This document shows positions 22,601-34,693 of a stretch of 64,000 nucleotides of DNA, one piece after another. Within the stretch, counting starts at the first letter, position 1. The number at the start of each line of letters is the position of its first letter. The notes beneath the pieces were generated by a model. It did no database searches, had not been told where the DNA came from, and saw nothing but the letters and a program-made list of their open reading frames with translations. Source of the stretch: Campanula takesimana (Eukaryota; Streptophyta; Magnoliopsida; Asterales; Campanulaceae); contig JAOWBW010000482.1 of the NCBI GenBank assembly GCA_026119855.1, positions 372,001 through 436,000 of the forward strand, given 5' to 3'. The position numbers and the translations under genes were made by a program.

Positions 22601-23896
22601 GGGGTTCCTGATCGGCTTGCATTTTCTGACAAATGATCCAGAGGCTACATCAGCAGCACCATGTAACTCAGGTAAGTGGGGAAGATCAAAGATCCCTTTC
22701 TGAAGAGGAATTCTTACCCTTAAGTAAGTTTCAATCTGTCTTCTTCTCTCAACCAATTCATCAGCAACATCAACTTCTGACTTAACTACCACAGAGGGAG
22801 CAGCAAGTGTTGCACCAGCAAGAAGAGATGGTGCAAACCTGATCTGCTTGGCTCTTAGATCAGTAGAAGGAATTTGAAAAGAGGGAACTTGAGCAGTAAG
22901 AAGTTCGTCGGCAGACGCAACCTTTGACTTCTTGACTTGGGCTTTATCGGCAGCTTTGATTAACTTCCTTTTCTTAAGAGCAGCAGGGGTTGAGTCGGCA
23001 AGAATCCTATCGGTAGAAGGAGCAGGAGTTGAGACATCGGTAGGATCAATAGTAGCAACTTTGACAACCTTCTTTGCCTTCTTTTTCTTTGGAGAACCAG
23101 CCGTTTGAACGACAATTGTGCCGGTAGAAGCCTTCTTGGATATTCTTTTCCAATCAGAAAGTTTGAAGGACTTTAGATTGGTGAAGTCAAAACTTTGAGA
23201 AGCAGAAGAGGCTCTGACAATGTTTGAATTGTTCCTCAAGATAATGCTTATCAGCATATAATGGCATCCCTTACCAGGGTGAGCCTTGTTCTTCCTTCTA
23301 TCCTCCTTATATTTAACGGCAGCAATGGCAATGACCCTAAATAGGCAGGCACACCAGTTGAATTCTTCTTGTAACACAATGGCTGCCATTGCCTCAAACT
23401 GAATGTCAATTATATGGCTGTGAGAGCCAGATCGGCATACCAAGCATATATCAACAATCTCTGCAAGGGCAAATAATCTTCTTCTATAATGAGCTTTGAG
23501 ATGATTATCTCTACTGAGTCTAGGACCGGCTCCCCTCATAAGGGTCCATGCCTTGTCCAAGGACTTATCATCAGTGAGACTTGTCACACCTTCATTTCCA
23601 AGAAGAGGAAAAATAGAAGAAATAGAGGAAGGGGTGATGGAGATAGAGACGCCAGCGACTGTAGAATTGATGGAGACGAAGGTAGACGGATCATTTGGAG
23701 CAGAGATAACTGAGGCATTGCAGAAGAACCCTTGAACTTGACCCAAAAAGATAAACTCAACACCAGTTGGTGTGATGAAGGAGTCCAGCAGAGAGCCAAT
23801 CAGAAGATTCTTCAAGAAATCACCGTCTAGAGCGTCGTCGAAGAAGGTGGAGTCAACATAGCCTCCATAGATATCCTTTTTGTTGCTAGATATTAT
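19677..23896 (-). pseudogene. Element E accessory (env-like position) ORF, broken by stops
   Basis: This large frame lies between pol and the 3' LTR, where Sireviruses may carry an envelope-like gene; its function is unknown. Read from 23896 down, one frame runs to about 20513 with stops near 22571, 22515, 22370, 22310, 21722, 21092 and 20513, then shifts frame for the last 242 codons (20405-19677). The N-terminal region (to about 23200) is globular, a Lys-rich block (SPKKKKAKKVVK) may be a nuclear signal, and the middle is acidic and Ala/Ser-rich. The end (20150-19740) is strongly coiled-coil (EEENKRIQDLKELLEDRESR). I saw no signal peptide or clear membrane segment, so a true envelope is doubtful. 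From memory it resembles proteins annotated in Lamiales genomes; this needs a search. Confidence 0.65.
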
Positions 23897-23988
23897 CTGC
23901 AAAAATCACTCAAGAAACTCACAAGTTAAAAACCCAGTTATAATTGAAAAGTAATTTGAAATAAGCACAATCGATAAAAGAACATTAC
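23897..23988 (-). other. Intron-like segment before the accessory ORF
   Basis: On the minus strand CTG|GTAATG at 23988 looks like a donor, and GATTTTTGCAG| ending at 23897 is a strong acceptor after a T-rich tract. The 92-nt length is typical of short plant introns. Across it, the upstream leader-like exon keeps an open frame into the accessory ORF. Confidence 0.4.
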
Positions 23989-24104
23989 CAGATTAGAAAG
24001 ATTTGAAGTAGAAACGAATGAAGAGCAAGGCAATGAGAGAGATTGTAAAGGGGGTTTAGAAGTTGAGTGAGAGAGAGTGAAAAATATGAAAGGATTTCAA
24101 ATGG

Positions 24105-24113
24105 CTATTTATA
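24105..24113 (-). promoter_or_regulatory. TATA box of a candidate internal promoter in element E
   Basis: The minus strand reads TATAAATAG, followed by a CT-rich leader (CACTCTCTCTCACTCAAC) and the intron-like segment. The spacing of about 125 nt from TATA to donor fits a short first exon. It could drive the accessory ORF independently of the LTR. No clear in-frame ATG is left in the leader. Confidence 0.4.
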
Positions 24114-24660
24114 TGTTATGGAGGAATAGAAAGAGTTTGCATGGGGGAGAGAGATAATGAATAGCCTAACAGTTATGGGAGAATAAATCGGGGAACATGC
24201 GCACATAAAGGAGTTAATGCGCAAACAGTAAGGGAGAAATAGACGGTTAGGCTATGAAAGGGTAGGGGTAAATTAGGCAACATAAGTAAATGGAAATGAT
24301 GACAGTTACCTTGCTGATTTATCGCATTAAATGGGATAAATCATGACACGATTTTGGGAAACCGGCAGGACACACATGTGTCAGAGAGGAAGTGTGACCG
24401 ATGTACCTTTGATTTGATGTGGCTGACCTCATGTGTCAGAGAACCTTATCCTTTTAAAAAGAAGATCTACCGATAGAAGTTGTACAGACTTAATATTTGA
24501 AGTTTGAAAATCGGCAAGATGATTTGGTCGGCAAGATATGATGATCGGCATGTTGCTTTAAGTCAGCAATATTTTGTCGGCAAGATACTTGGTCGGTAAG
24601 ATTTTCACACTTGTTGATGAGATCGGCAAGACTAGCATAATCGGCAGAGTTAGCACAGTT
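24114..24660 (-). repeat. Element E spacer between pol and accessory ORF, rich in TCGGCA
   Basis: Non-coding. Positions 24509-24660 contain six TCGGCA words (ATCGGCAAGATG, GGTCGGCAAGAT, GATCGGCATG and others), spaced 17-60 bp. The same word recurs through the element's coding parts and LTRs on the same strand. Confidence 0.7.
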
Positions 24661-27600
24661 TTAACCATAGAAATCAATCATACCTAGTTCACCTCTTAGG
24701 AACTCAAATCTTTTCTGGTCTAAGAGCTTTATCAGTATGCCTGCTCTTTGGAAGTCGGTATGAACTTTGAGCAGCACAACATTCCCTTTTCTACATGTTC
24801 CTTCAAGAAGTGATATTTGATGTCTATGTTCTTGGTTTTTGAATGCATGACCGGATTGTTGGAAACTGAGATAGCAGATTGATTGTCACAATAGATGGGA
24901 TAATCTTGTGTTGGAATTGCATAGTCAACTAGCTGCTGCTTCATCTAATAGATCTGTAAACAGCAACTGCCAGTAGCTATGTACTCAGCTTCGTAGTAGA
25001 AGTGGAAATTGATGCTTGCTTTTTACATGACCAAGACACCAACCGTTCACCAAGAAATTGGCATGTTCCACTTGTACTTTTCCTGGTTATCTTGCAAGCT
25101 GCAAAGTCTACATCTGAATAACCTATAAGATTAAAAGATGAATCTCTAGCATACTATAATCCAAGGTTAGCAGATCCACAGAGATATTTAATAATACGTT
25201 GAACAGCTTGCAGATGGGATTCCCTAGGGTCAGCTTGAAACCTGGCATAAACACAAACACCAAACATAATATCTGGTCTACTGGCAGTAAGATAGAGGAG
25301 TGAGCTGATCATACCTCGGTAGAGAGTCATATCTACTTTCTTACCGGACTCATCCTTATCTAAATGAATGTTAGTGCCCATAGGTGTGCTTTGAGAGTGA
25401 GCAGTGTCAAAACCAATTTTCTTGATAAGTTCCTTTGCGTACTTGGTTTGACTGATGAATATTCCTTCGTTGGTTTGTTTGACTTGAAGTCCAAGGAAAT
25501 ATGCTAGTTCACCCATCATGCTCATGTCGAACTTTCTCTGCATTAGCTTCTCAAATCTCTTGCAAAGTGATTCATTAGTAGAACCAAAAATAATATCATC
25601 GACATATATTTGAACAAATAATGAATGACCCTTGTGCTTGGCAACAAATAAAGTGGTATCGATTTTACCTCGAGTGAAACCTAAGCCATCACTAAGTAAG
25701 AACTTAGAGAGGGTTTCATACCATGCCCTTGGAGCTTGCTTTAAGCCATATAGAGCTTTCTTCAATCGATAGACATGATTAGGCTTCTTGGAGTCCTCAA
25801 AACCTGGTGGTTGTTCAACATACACAAGTTCTTGGAGTTCTCTATTCAGAAAAGCGCTTTTCACGTCCATTTGATATAGCTTGAATTCTTCAAAAGCATC
25901 ATAGGCTAGAAAAAGCCTTATAGCCTCCAATCTTACAACAGGAGCAAATGTCTCATCGTAGTCAATCCCTTCTTCTTGTCGGTATCCCTTTGCAACTAAC
26001 CTTGCTTTATTCCTTATGATCTTCCCTGCTTCATCCAATTTGTTTCTAAACACCCACTTTGTACCAATCACTTGTTGAGATGATGGTTTTGGCACTAGTT
26101 CCCACACATTGCATCTTTCAAACTGATTTAGCTCTTCCCGCATAGCTTCCACCCAGCCAGGATCAGCAAGACCTTATTCAGTCTTCTTTGGTTCTATATT
26201 GGAAACCATAGCAGATGAGAAAAGACTCTCGGCGAATGCTCTACTAAGGTTTCTTGTCAATCTTGGTCCAAAGACATCACCAATCACATTTTCTAATGGA
26301 TGATCACGAACTGTTCTAACTTCCCTTGGTACATCTTGTCTGACTGGATCTTGTTGTAAAGATTCGAGAGGAGGGTCAAGATCAGCAGGTAGAGTAGGAG
26401 AATTAAAGTTTTGGGTGAGAGGTGGATTAGATTGAGAGCTTGTTGGGAAGGGCCTTATTACAGAAATTGGTTGGGGGATAGAAATGTTTGTAGAAGGATC
26501 AGCAGCATTAGTATCGGCAAATGGATTATGAAATTCATCGGTAGGACCTTGTTCTGCCGATGTAGGAAAGTACTGAGCTTCTGCTGATTCTTCTACTGAT
26601 ATAACTGGATCAGCAGCTGAAACTTGTCCTGTATGGTTAGTGTTGCTGGATTCACCTGTCTCATGAGCACTAGATTCATTAGTACTATTTAGAGCCTTGT
26701 CAGACTCTAGCAAATCAAATTCATCAAAGGTTACATGAACAGATTCAAAAATTTTCAAAAGTTTCTTATTGAAAACTCGAAAGGCCTTACTGTGTTTAGC
26801 GTATCCAACAAAGATTCCTTCATCAGCTTTCTCATCAAATTTACCTCCGTGCTCCTTACCGTTGTAGAGCACGTAACATTTGGAGCCAAAGATCTTAAAG
26901 AATCCAATGTTGGGAATTCTGCCTCTCCAGAGTTCATAAGGGGTCTTGTTATGTAATTTGTTGATGAGAGATCTGTTCTGAGTGAAGCAGGAGGTATTGA
27001 TGGCTTCAGCCCAAAAGTATTTCAGCAGCCTAGCTTCAGCAATCATGGTCTTACCAGCTTTAATGAGAGTTCTGTTCTTTTTCTCAATAACACCATTTTG
27101 TTGTGGTGTGCCGGCAGCTGAGAAGTTGTGGTCTATGCCATGATCATCACAATACTGAGCAATACCATTGTTCTTGAATTCAGTGCCGTTGTCTGACCTC
27201 ATACTGATGATATCGCTTTCTTTCTGGGTTTGTAGTAGTCTGAATAACTTGGTAGCAACGGCATATGTGTCATCTTTGTGACTGAAAGTTTCCACCCAAG
27301 CATATCTAGAGAAATCATCTACTACAACCAAGGTATATCTACTCCCCCCAATACTTTCTGTAGTTGTGGGGCCAAATAGATCCATATGTAGCATTTGGAG
27401 GCACTTAGATGTGGACATGCAGGGTTTGCTTTGGAAGGATGATTTATGTTGTTTTCCAATTTGACAAGCCTTGCATTTCTTTCCTTGATCAGCAGACACT
27501 TGAGGTAAACCGGTAACCAGATTTGAACCGGCAAGCTTGGATAGATATTTGAAGTTCAAGTGACTGAGTCTCTTGTGCCATAGCCATGAGTTCTCACTGA

Positions 27601-30600
27601 TATTCTTAGCTACAAAACAAACATTAGCAACACCAGTAATAGCACTTAAGTCTACTGCATAAATGTTACCTTTTCTTTTGCCAGTGAGAAGAGTTTCATT
27701 GGAAGCAATGTCTTTCACGTAGCAACTGGAAGTAGTAAATACACATTGCATCCCTTTATCACAGAATTGTGATATAGATAGAAGGTTGTGTTTCAAGCCA
27801 TCTACTAGAGAGACCTTCTGTAGAGTAACTGCACCTCTCTTGATGGTACCAATACCGATGATTTTTCCTTTGGCATTATCACCGAAAACTACTGGGGGAC
27901 CTGATGCTTCTGAAATATCGGCAAGTAGATCTACAAATCCTGTCATGTGTCTTGAGTAGCCACTATCTAGAATCCACAAATCCTTGCTTGCACCGGTTGA
28001 GGCCATAAAGCATTCCTGAAATAAAACAGTAAGCTTATGGTCCCCTCTTATTCTTGGGTCTGAGGGTTAGTTCCTCTTTAGCAACCACATCTGGCCACTA
28101 CTTGAGGATGTAACCTCAGTGGGTCCAGATAGGTGCTTCAAGAGGCATTCATGAGCCTTGTGACCATAATCAGAACAATTAGAACATCTCACTTGACTGA
28201 TAGGCTGTGGAGTCGGTAGAACATCATTCTGTTTAGTCAGTGCATCGGCAGAACTAGGGAATTGAGCAAGCACAAACTTAGTAGGTTTAAAGGTGATAGT
28301 GTTACCTTTCTTTCCATTCTGCTTACCTTTGGCAGTTACCTTTTTAGGTACTTGTCCATCGGCATCAGAGGTGGTTAGACTGGCAGCACTTGATCTGCTG
28401 ATGTATTCGCCAAGAATGCCATTATCGGCAGACTCAGTATCAGCCACCTTAACATATCTTTGTTTATGCTTATCATTCCTTTTGTTCTGGTTCTTAGGAT
28501 ACTTCATAGCCACAGCACTGTATATATTGGCTTAGCATCCTTATGTACTGAGTTAACAGGACTACATTCAACTTTCTCATCCCTTTTCTCGGTCGCACAA
28601 ATTTCAGTAGAGCTACTTCTGGTGGAATCAAATCCTAAACCAGATTGGTCCTTATATGACATTTGGGTATGTAGGATTGTTTCAACAGCAACTCTAGATT
28701 TTGTGTAAGAATCAATAGTCCTTGAGAGATAATCGTTTCTTTTCACAAGATCTTCGATCTGAGCTATAGATACTGCTACTTGGCTTTTGAGATCCAGGTT
28801 TTCTTTCTTTAGAAGAACAGACTCAAGCTCATGTCCTTTGAGAACCTTAAGTTCAGACACAAGCAAGTCATTCTCTGCAGAAATTTATTGAAATCAACAG
28901 CCATCACTTTATGAACGCTACTCAGCTTCTCATGATCAATAAAACGTTCATCCATTGTCTTTACCATTTCAGCTTTAGATATTTCAGGAAAAGGATCAGC
29001 TGAAATTTTGGTGGCAGAGGGAATAGGTTTGGGAGAGAAGTCAGGTAGAGAAGAGATGGGTTTAGACAAGCTTTTGGCAATGCTTGGATGTTCAGTGAAT
29101 GAGAATTTTCAGGTCATCAGTAGGGGTTTAGGTTTGATGGCAGTGAATTGTATAGAGTTACACTGACCATAGAGTGAGGTTCCCACTTGGTGAACTCTGT
29201 ATCCATTTGGGTTCTCTGCTTTGACACTAATCTCTTTGAAGTGTGGTTGAGGTCTTCCAGTAGCTTCTTCTCTGACTGGAGTTCTTGGAGGAGATGGATC
29301 TCGGTAGACTGGAGTCAGTAATGTGGATGTATCGGCATCTTCCATGTCTAGGGCAACAAAACTTACATCGGCATCTTCATCTTCATATTCATAGGCATCT
29401 TCGTCTGAGTCAGTTTCACACCAAACCGGCAAGGCCTTTTCTGTGCTTTCATCGGCAACAAAGCTTCGAGACTTAGGATATCTCTTGGTAAAATATTTCC
29501 TCACATACTCATATTTCGGTTGAGGACATTTGGAAGCAAAGTGACCAGGTTTTCTACAGTTGACGCAGACAAGATCACCTTTGTTGTTCTTTCCGTCGGT
29601 AGCACTCATTGAGGGTTTGTTGTAACTTGCTGGTTTTTGAAATGATGGTGTGAATGGTTTTGGTTGCTGGTAGCTTCCTTTCTGTATCCTTTTGAAGTCT
29701 TTAAACCTTTTGTAGTTCCTAGCGAAGGCGGCAAATTCCTCTTCTTCCATAGACTGTTCTGAGGTAGTTTCAGGGGTTTTAGAACTGCAGGGTATTGGAT
29801 GGGGATCTATAGGAGGGAATTTTTTTGAAGGGAAGGATATCTGTGACTCAGCTGATAGAGACAAGTTTTTGAAATTTTTATCGAGAACGTTAAGTTTTTG
29901 CAGTACAGAAATAGACTAGACACAAGATTCTGAATAGAAGTCTTGTTCAAGTCTCTCACTTCTCTAACAGCGGTGACCTTGGTATGATACTCATTTCCCA
30001 AAGAACTTAGAAAACAAATATTCAGGTCTTTCATAGTATAAACCTTTCCTAATAAAGCACATAAATTACTTACCTCACAGAATCTGTCGTAGGCACTCCT
30101 TAGTGATTCACCATCTTGTTTCTTGAAGGATTCAAACTCAGCAATGCAATCGTAGAGTCTGTTGTCCTTTACATTCTCATCACCTTCAAAGTATGCAAGG
30201 AGCTTGTTCCAGCATTCTTGAGCCGTGGAGCACAAGTCGATGAGTTTATATTGCTTGTCGTCCAAACCACAAGAGATAATGTGGCATGCTTTTCCATCTA
30301 GAGCAGCTGAAAGTTTGTCGTCCTCAGTCCATTCCTCTCTTGGTTTCTCAACCAAAGATTCGTCAATCTGAACATGGGTTTCTTGTTCAGTGTCACGATC
30401 AGCATGTTATGTCAGCGGAGTAGAGGGAATAGGTCTATAGGTGGTTGAGACTTTTAAAGGAATGATTGGACCACCTTCTATGACCTTCATCAACCGGTCA
30501 TCGATTGATTTCATATACTTTATCATATGGGATTTCCAGACACCAAACTCGTTGACATTCAACAATGGAATGGTAGTGATGTTGAATGAGTGCATGATTT

Positions 30601-30610
30601 TTCCTGCCAT
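24661..30610 (-). pseudogene. Element E gag-pol (Sirevirus-like Ty1/copia), broken
   Basis: Encodes the particle and copying enzymes of E. The start is the ATG at 30608-30610 (MAGKIMHSFN), 50 bases after the primer-binding site. Gag: capsid domain 30610-29890; zinc knuckle CVNCRKPGHFASKC near 29555; a coiled-coil stretch (28866-28690); second knuckle CSNCSDYGHKAHEC near 28170. Protease motif ILDSGYSRHMTG near 27960. Integrase: WHKRLSHL, LHMDLFGP, MRSDNGTEF, and TPQQNGVIEKKNR near 27110. Reverse transcriptase (26152-25154): QMDVKSAFLN and IYVDDIIFGS. RNase H runs to a TAA at 24661. Frameshifts occur near 29885, 28880, 28510 and in RNase H; in-frame stops occur near 30407, 28067, 26174 and 25154, most at codons one C-to-T step from Gln or Trp. 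Confidence 0.92.
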
Positions 30611-30660
30611 GGTATCGGCAAACAAGCTGCAAAGCTTGGAAATTTCTTTCAAAATTCCAA

Positions 30661-30672
30661 GATCTGATACCA
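30661..30672 (-). other. Element E primer-binding site
   Basis: The minus strand reads TGGTATCAGATC, two bases inside the 5' LTR. It matches initiator-methionine tRNA over the first 10 bases. Confidence 0.85.
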
Positions 30673-30674
30673 AT

Positions 30675-32072
30675 TGTTAGGCCCAATTGGTAGGAAAATA
30701 GGCTAGAGGGGGGGGGTGGTGAATAGCCTTTTTAAAACTTTTAAAGAAAACACTTTAAAATGCAAAGTCACTTATCAGTTTGCAAACTATTATTAGTAAG
30801 CACAGCGGAGAAGATATGACTAAGTTTTAACTCACACTTAAATCGGTAAGAAATGATTTTCAGAGCTTAGTTTGATCACAAAGTTGTTTTCAAAAGTTTA
30901 ATGCAGTTTCAAGAGATTGGTCAAAGGAAAATCCAATGAATCAGTATGAACAGATAGATCAGCCGGTGAGAGATTTTCAACCGGCAAGCATATGTAGGTG
31001 ACAAGGGACTCAGAGATTTGGAGAGGTTCACAGTGTAAATACTGCTATGTCCTCTACCAAGTTTGGTCAGAACTTGGATTTGGGTTAAGAGTACTATTAG
31101 ATATTTCTAGTCTATTACAAGCAGGGCTTTGTCGGTATACAAAGACTAAGTTCTAGAAATTTCTAATGGATCGTAAAACAAATACTGACCAAGTGTTTTT
31201 GAGCGACAAGTTCAATGAACTTATCTCACTCAGGTGGGTGTGTGAATAACTCAATCCCAATATTCCTTATATAAGTCTAACTTGGGAATATTAACAAAGT
31301 GATGAGTTTGTGCACAAGTGTATGTCCTATTAATGTCTAATGATTATCTAGACGGAATGTTGAGCTTCAATGAATGCTTCAACAACCAACTCTCTTCAAT
31401 GCACCAACCCTCTTCAATGCAGCAAGTCCTCTATTTATAAGAGGAGAAAATGTCTTGGCTTGTTGAAGAAGGATAATATTTGAATTTCCAGCTGGGTAGG
31501 TGAGGAGCATTTAATGCGGTATATTGAGCATTAATGACGAAGATTTGTTGTACACGCATACCGCTATGATCTGATAGGTAAAGACCCTTTTATCTCAACC
31601 GGTTACCTGCAAAAAGCAAGTAGAGACAAAGTAGAGCTAAAAGTAGCTCTGTGTCAGGCGGCGCAGAAAAGCATGATGGAGCAGTTTAAACACTTTCAGA
31701 AAAGACAGTACAAGAGACAAATCGGTAAGTCAACTATAAAGTTAGAACGATGAAACCTGGGGATATTCAGTCAGAATATCTGAGTTGACTATCAGTAAGC
31801 TCTGAGTTGTCCTTGCTGATGGTGAAGTGATCGGCAACTTGATGTTATGATGAGTAGTTTACATGATCGGCAACTTGAAGTTAATCTACTGATTGGCTTT
31901 CTGATGTCCACTTGCTGGTTTGTCTTGTATGAAGAAGTTGGAATACACATGTGTTGGTCACGAAGAATCCTAAGTTTACCTTACAAAGGTTCTAATAAAA
32001 TTGGGAGATCCTAAGTGATAACTATGATTGAGATTAAGCAATTCTATGTCCTACACATATATTTGAACAACA
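30675..32072 (-). repeat. Element E 5' LTR (right copy)
   Basis: A 1,398-bp partner of 17907-19303. A minus-strand TATA box TATAAATAG lies at 31431-31439 and is conserved in the other LTR at 18661-18669. It drives transcription towards gag. Confidence 0.93.
31431..31439 (-). promoter_or_regulatory. Element E LTR TATA box
   Basis: TATAAATAG on the minus strand, inside CTCTTATAAATAGAGGAC, a small palindrome. It is identical in both LTRs. Confidence 0.6.
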
Positions 32073-34693
32073 ACAAAGAGCTTAATCAGGTAACTATTAA
32101 GAACAAATATCCGTTACCTCATATTGATGACTTGTTTGATCAACTTCAGGGTTCAGTAGTGTACTCGAAGCTTGACTTGAGAAGTGGTTATCATTAGTTG
32201 AAAATCAGATCTGAGGATATACCAAAGACAACTTTTCGTACCAGGTATGGGCATTATGAGTTTATTGTTATGCCATTCGGTTTGACAAATGCTCCAGCTA
32301 TATTTATGGATTTGATGAACCATATCTTCAAACCATATCTTGATTGTTTTGTGGTGGTATTCATTGATGATATCCTTGTGTATTCTAAATCACGGGCTGA
32401 GCATGAACAACATCTTAGAGTGGTATTGCAAGTTCTTCGTGAGAAACAATTATTTGCAAAATTCAGCAAAAGTGCTTTCTGGTTAGAAAAGGTTTCATTC
32501 TTGGGACATGTCGTGTCTGCTACTGGTATTGCAGTAGATCCTTCCAAAGTTGAAGCAGTAAACTGGAAGAGGCCAACTACAGTGACAGAGATCCATAGTT
32601 TCTTGGGCTTGGCTAGTTATTATCGGAGATTCATTGAGGGATTCTCCAAGATTGCTACTCCATTGACTAATATGACTCGGAAAGCTATTTCTTTTGAGTG
32701 GAGTGACAAGTGTGAAGCAAGTTTTCAAGAGTTGAAAAGGCGCTTAACGACAGCTCCAGTCTTGGCTTTGCCTAATGGTTCTGAGAATTTCATGGTTTAT
32801 ACTGATGCTTCTAAAGAAGGATTGGGTTGTGTTTTAATGCAAGATGGCAAGGTAATAGCTTATGCTTCTCGAAAATTATATCCTTATGAAAAGAATTATC
32901 CTACTCATGATTTAGAGTTGGCTGCGATTATTTTTGCTTTACATAAATGGAGGCATTACTTGTATGGAGCAAAATTTGAAGTCTTCACCGATCATAAGAG
33001 CTTGAAGTACTTGTTTTCTCAAACAGAGCTTAACATGAGATGACGTAGATGGATGGAGAAATTGAAGGATCATGATTGTACTATCCTTTATCATCCAGGA
33101 AAGGCAAACGTTGTGGCTGATGCACTGAGCAGAAAAACTTATGTTTCTTGCTTGATGATTCGTGAATGGAAGATGTTTGAAGACTTGTGTGATTGGAGTC
33201 CTTGTGAATCGAGACATGGAATTATTCTTGCTAATATAAAGGCTACTTCAGATTTACTCCAACAAATTAAAGAAGCTCAGGTAACTGATTCTGAATTGCA
33301 GAAAATTATTAGTGGAATGCATGAAGGAAAGCAACCAGATTTTTCTTTCAACAGTGATGGAATTCTTACCTTTCGAGGCAGAGTTTGTATTCCAGTTGAT
33401 CTTGAGATTAAAAAGAGAGTTCTTGAAGAGGCTCGCAAAGCCAAGTGTACTATTCATCCTGGAAGCACAAAAATGTACCAAGACTTGAAAAAACATTTCT
33501 GGTGGAACAACATGAAAAGAGAAATTGCTGAGTATGTGTCCAAATGTTTGACTTGTCAACAAGTAAAAGTGGAACATCAACGTCCAGCAGGTTTGTTGCA
33601 ACCATTAGAAATTCCAGAGTGGAAATGGGAGCATATCATGATGGATTTTGTGACTGGTTTACCACGTACCAGACGAGGCCATGATGCTGTTTAGGTTATA
33701 GTGGATAGACTGACCAAGTCAACTCACTTCTTGTCTGTTTCCATGGGATATTCATTGTCTCAATTGGCATCTTTGTATGTTCAGGAGATTGTTCGACTCC
33801 ATGGAGTTCCTGTGAGTATTGTATCTGACAGAGATCTTTGTTTTACTTCTCGATTTTGGCAAGCTCTTCAGGGTGCCATGGGTACTAAATTGAATTTCAG
33901 TACTGCTTTTCATCCTCAATCTGATGGGAAATCTGAGAGACTTATACAGATTCTCGAGGATATGTTACGTGCCTGTGTTGTTGATTTCAAAGGCAGTTGG
34001 GATACTCATCTTCCTTTGGCTGAGTTTGCTTATAACAACAGTTATCAATCTAGCATTGAAATGGCTCCATATGAAGCTCTTTATGGCAGGAAATGTCGAT
34101 CTCCTATATGCAGGGATGAAGTGGGAGAAGCTAGACTCTTGGGACCTGAAATAGTTCAACAGTCAGTTGAGAGTGTGAAATTAATCAGAGATAGATTACG
34201 CACATCTCAGAGTAGACAAAAGAGTTATGCAGATCATCGAAGAAGGGATCTTGAATTCCAGGTAGGTGATTTTGTATTCTTAAAAGTCTCTCCTGGTAGA
34301 GGTATAAAGAGATTTGGGAAGAAAGGAAAATTGACTCCTCGTTATATCGGGCCATTTGAAATTCTTGAAAGAGTTGGGAAATTGGCTTATAGAGTGGCAT
34401 TGCCACCATCCTTGTCTGGGATTCATGATGTGTTTCACGTGTCCATGCTTCGCAAGTATATGGCGGATGAGTCGCATGTTCTTGAATATGAGGCTATTCC
34501 ATTTCATCCTGATTTGTCATATGAGGAACAACCTGTTGAAATTCTTGACTGGAAAGAGCAAGTCTTGCGCACCAAAAGGATTCCTATTGTGAAGGTCCTT
34601 TGGAGAAATCATGAAATTGAAGAGGCTACTTGGGAAACCGAGAAAGAGATGCGAGATAAATACCCGAGCCTATTTGAAAATCTTGGTAAGTAA
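32073..34693 (+). pseudogene. Element C reverse transcriptase-RNase H-integrase-chromodomain, 3' part
   Basis: The continuation of element C pol after E. Reverse transcriptase resumes at ELNQVTIKNKYPLPHIDDL; the catalytic FVVVFIDDILVYSKS is near 32350-32390. RNase H has VYTDASKEGLGCVLMQDGK (32798). The integrase HHCC zinc region is near 33450-33560 (CLTCQQVK), with catalytic D/D/E in MMDFVTGLP, SDRDLCF and HPQSDGKSERL. The C-terminal chromodomain-like block has VKVLWRNHEIEEATWE (34590-34640). One frame throughout, with stops at 32195 (TAG), 33041 (TGA) and 33692 (TAG, where D has Trp). One codon is missing near 32562 relative to D. It ends with TAA at 34691-34693, just before the polypurine tract. 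Confidence 0.93.

Larger units (their letters stand above)
17907..32072 (-). mobile_element. Element E: Ty1/copia Sirevirus (SIRE/Maximus-like) with a downstream accessory ORF
   Basis: LTRs 17907-19303 and 30675-32072 start TGTTAGGCCCA and end TTTGAACAACA. The flanks ACAGA (17902-17906) and ACAAA (32073-32077) form a 5-bp duplication with one change. The primer-binding site at the right LTR and the polypurine complement ATCTCCTCC at the left show minus-strand orientation. At 14.2 kb, with 1.4-kb LTRs, a long gag with several zinc knuckles and a large frame after pol, it matches the Sirevirus group. LTRs differ at about 25 sites (1.8% by eye). It lies inside the reverse transcriptase of C. Confidence 0.93.

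Noticed and set aside
22571..23902. 443-codon minus frame as an independent host gene
   Set aside because: It is in the same reading frame as 22294-20513 and lies between pol and the 3' LTR of E, so it is part of the element's accessory ORF.
19677..30610. Integrated plant pararetrovirus
   Set aside because: LTRs, 5-bp duplication, integrase and copia domain order show an LTR retrotransposon; no movement-protein or pararetroviral coat motifs.
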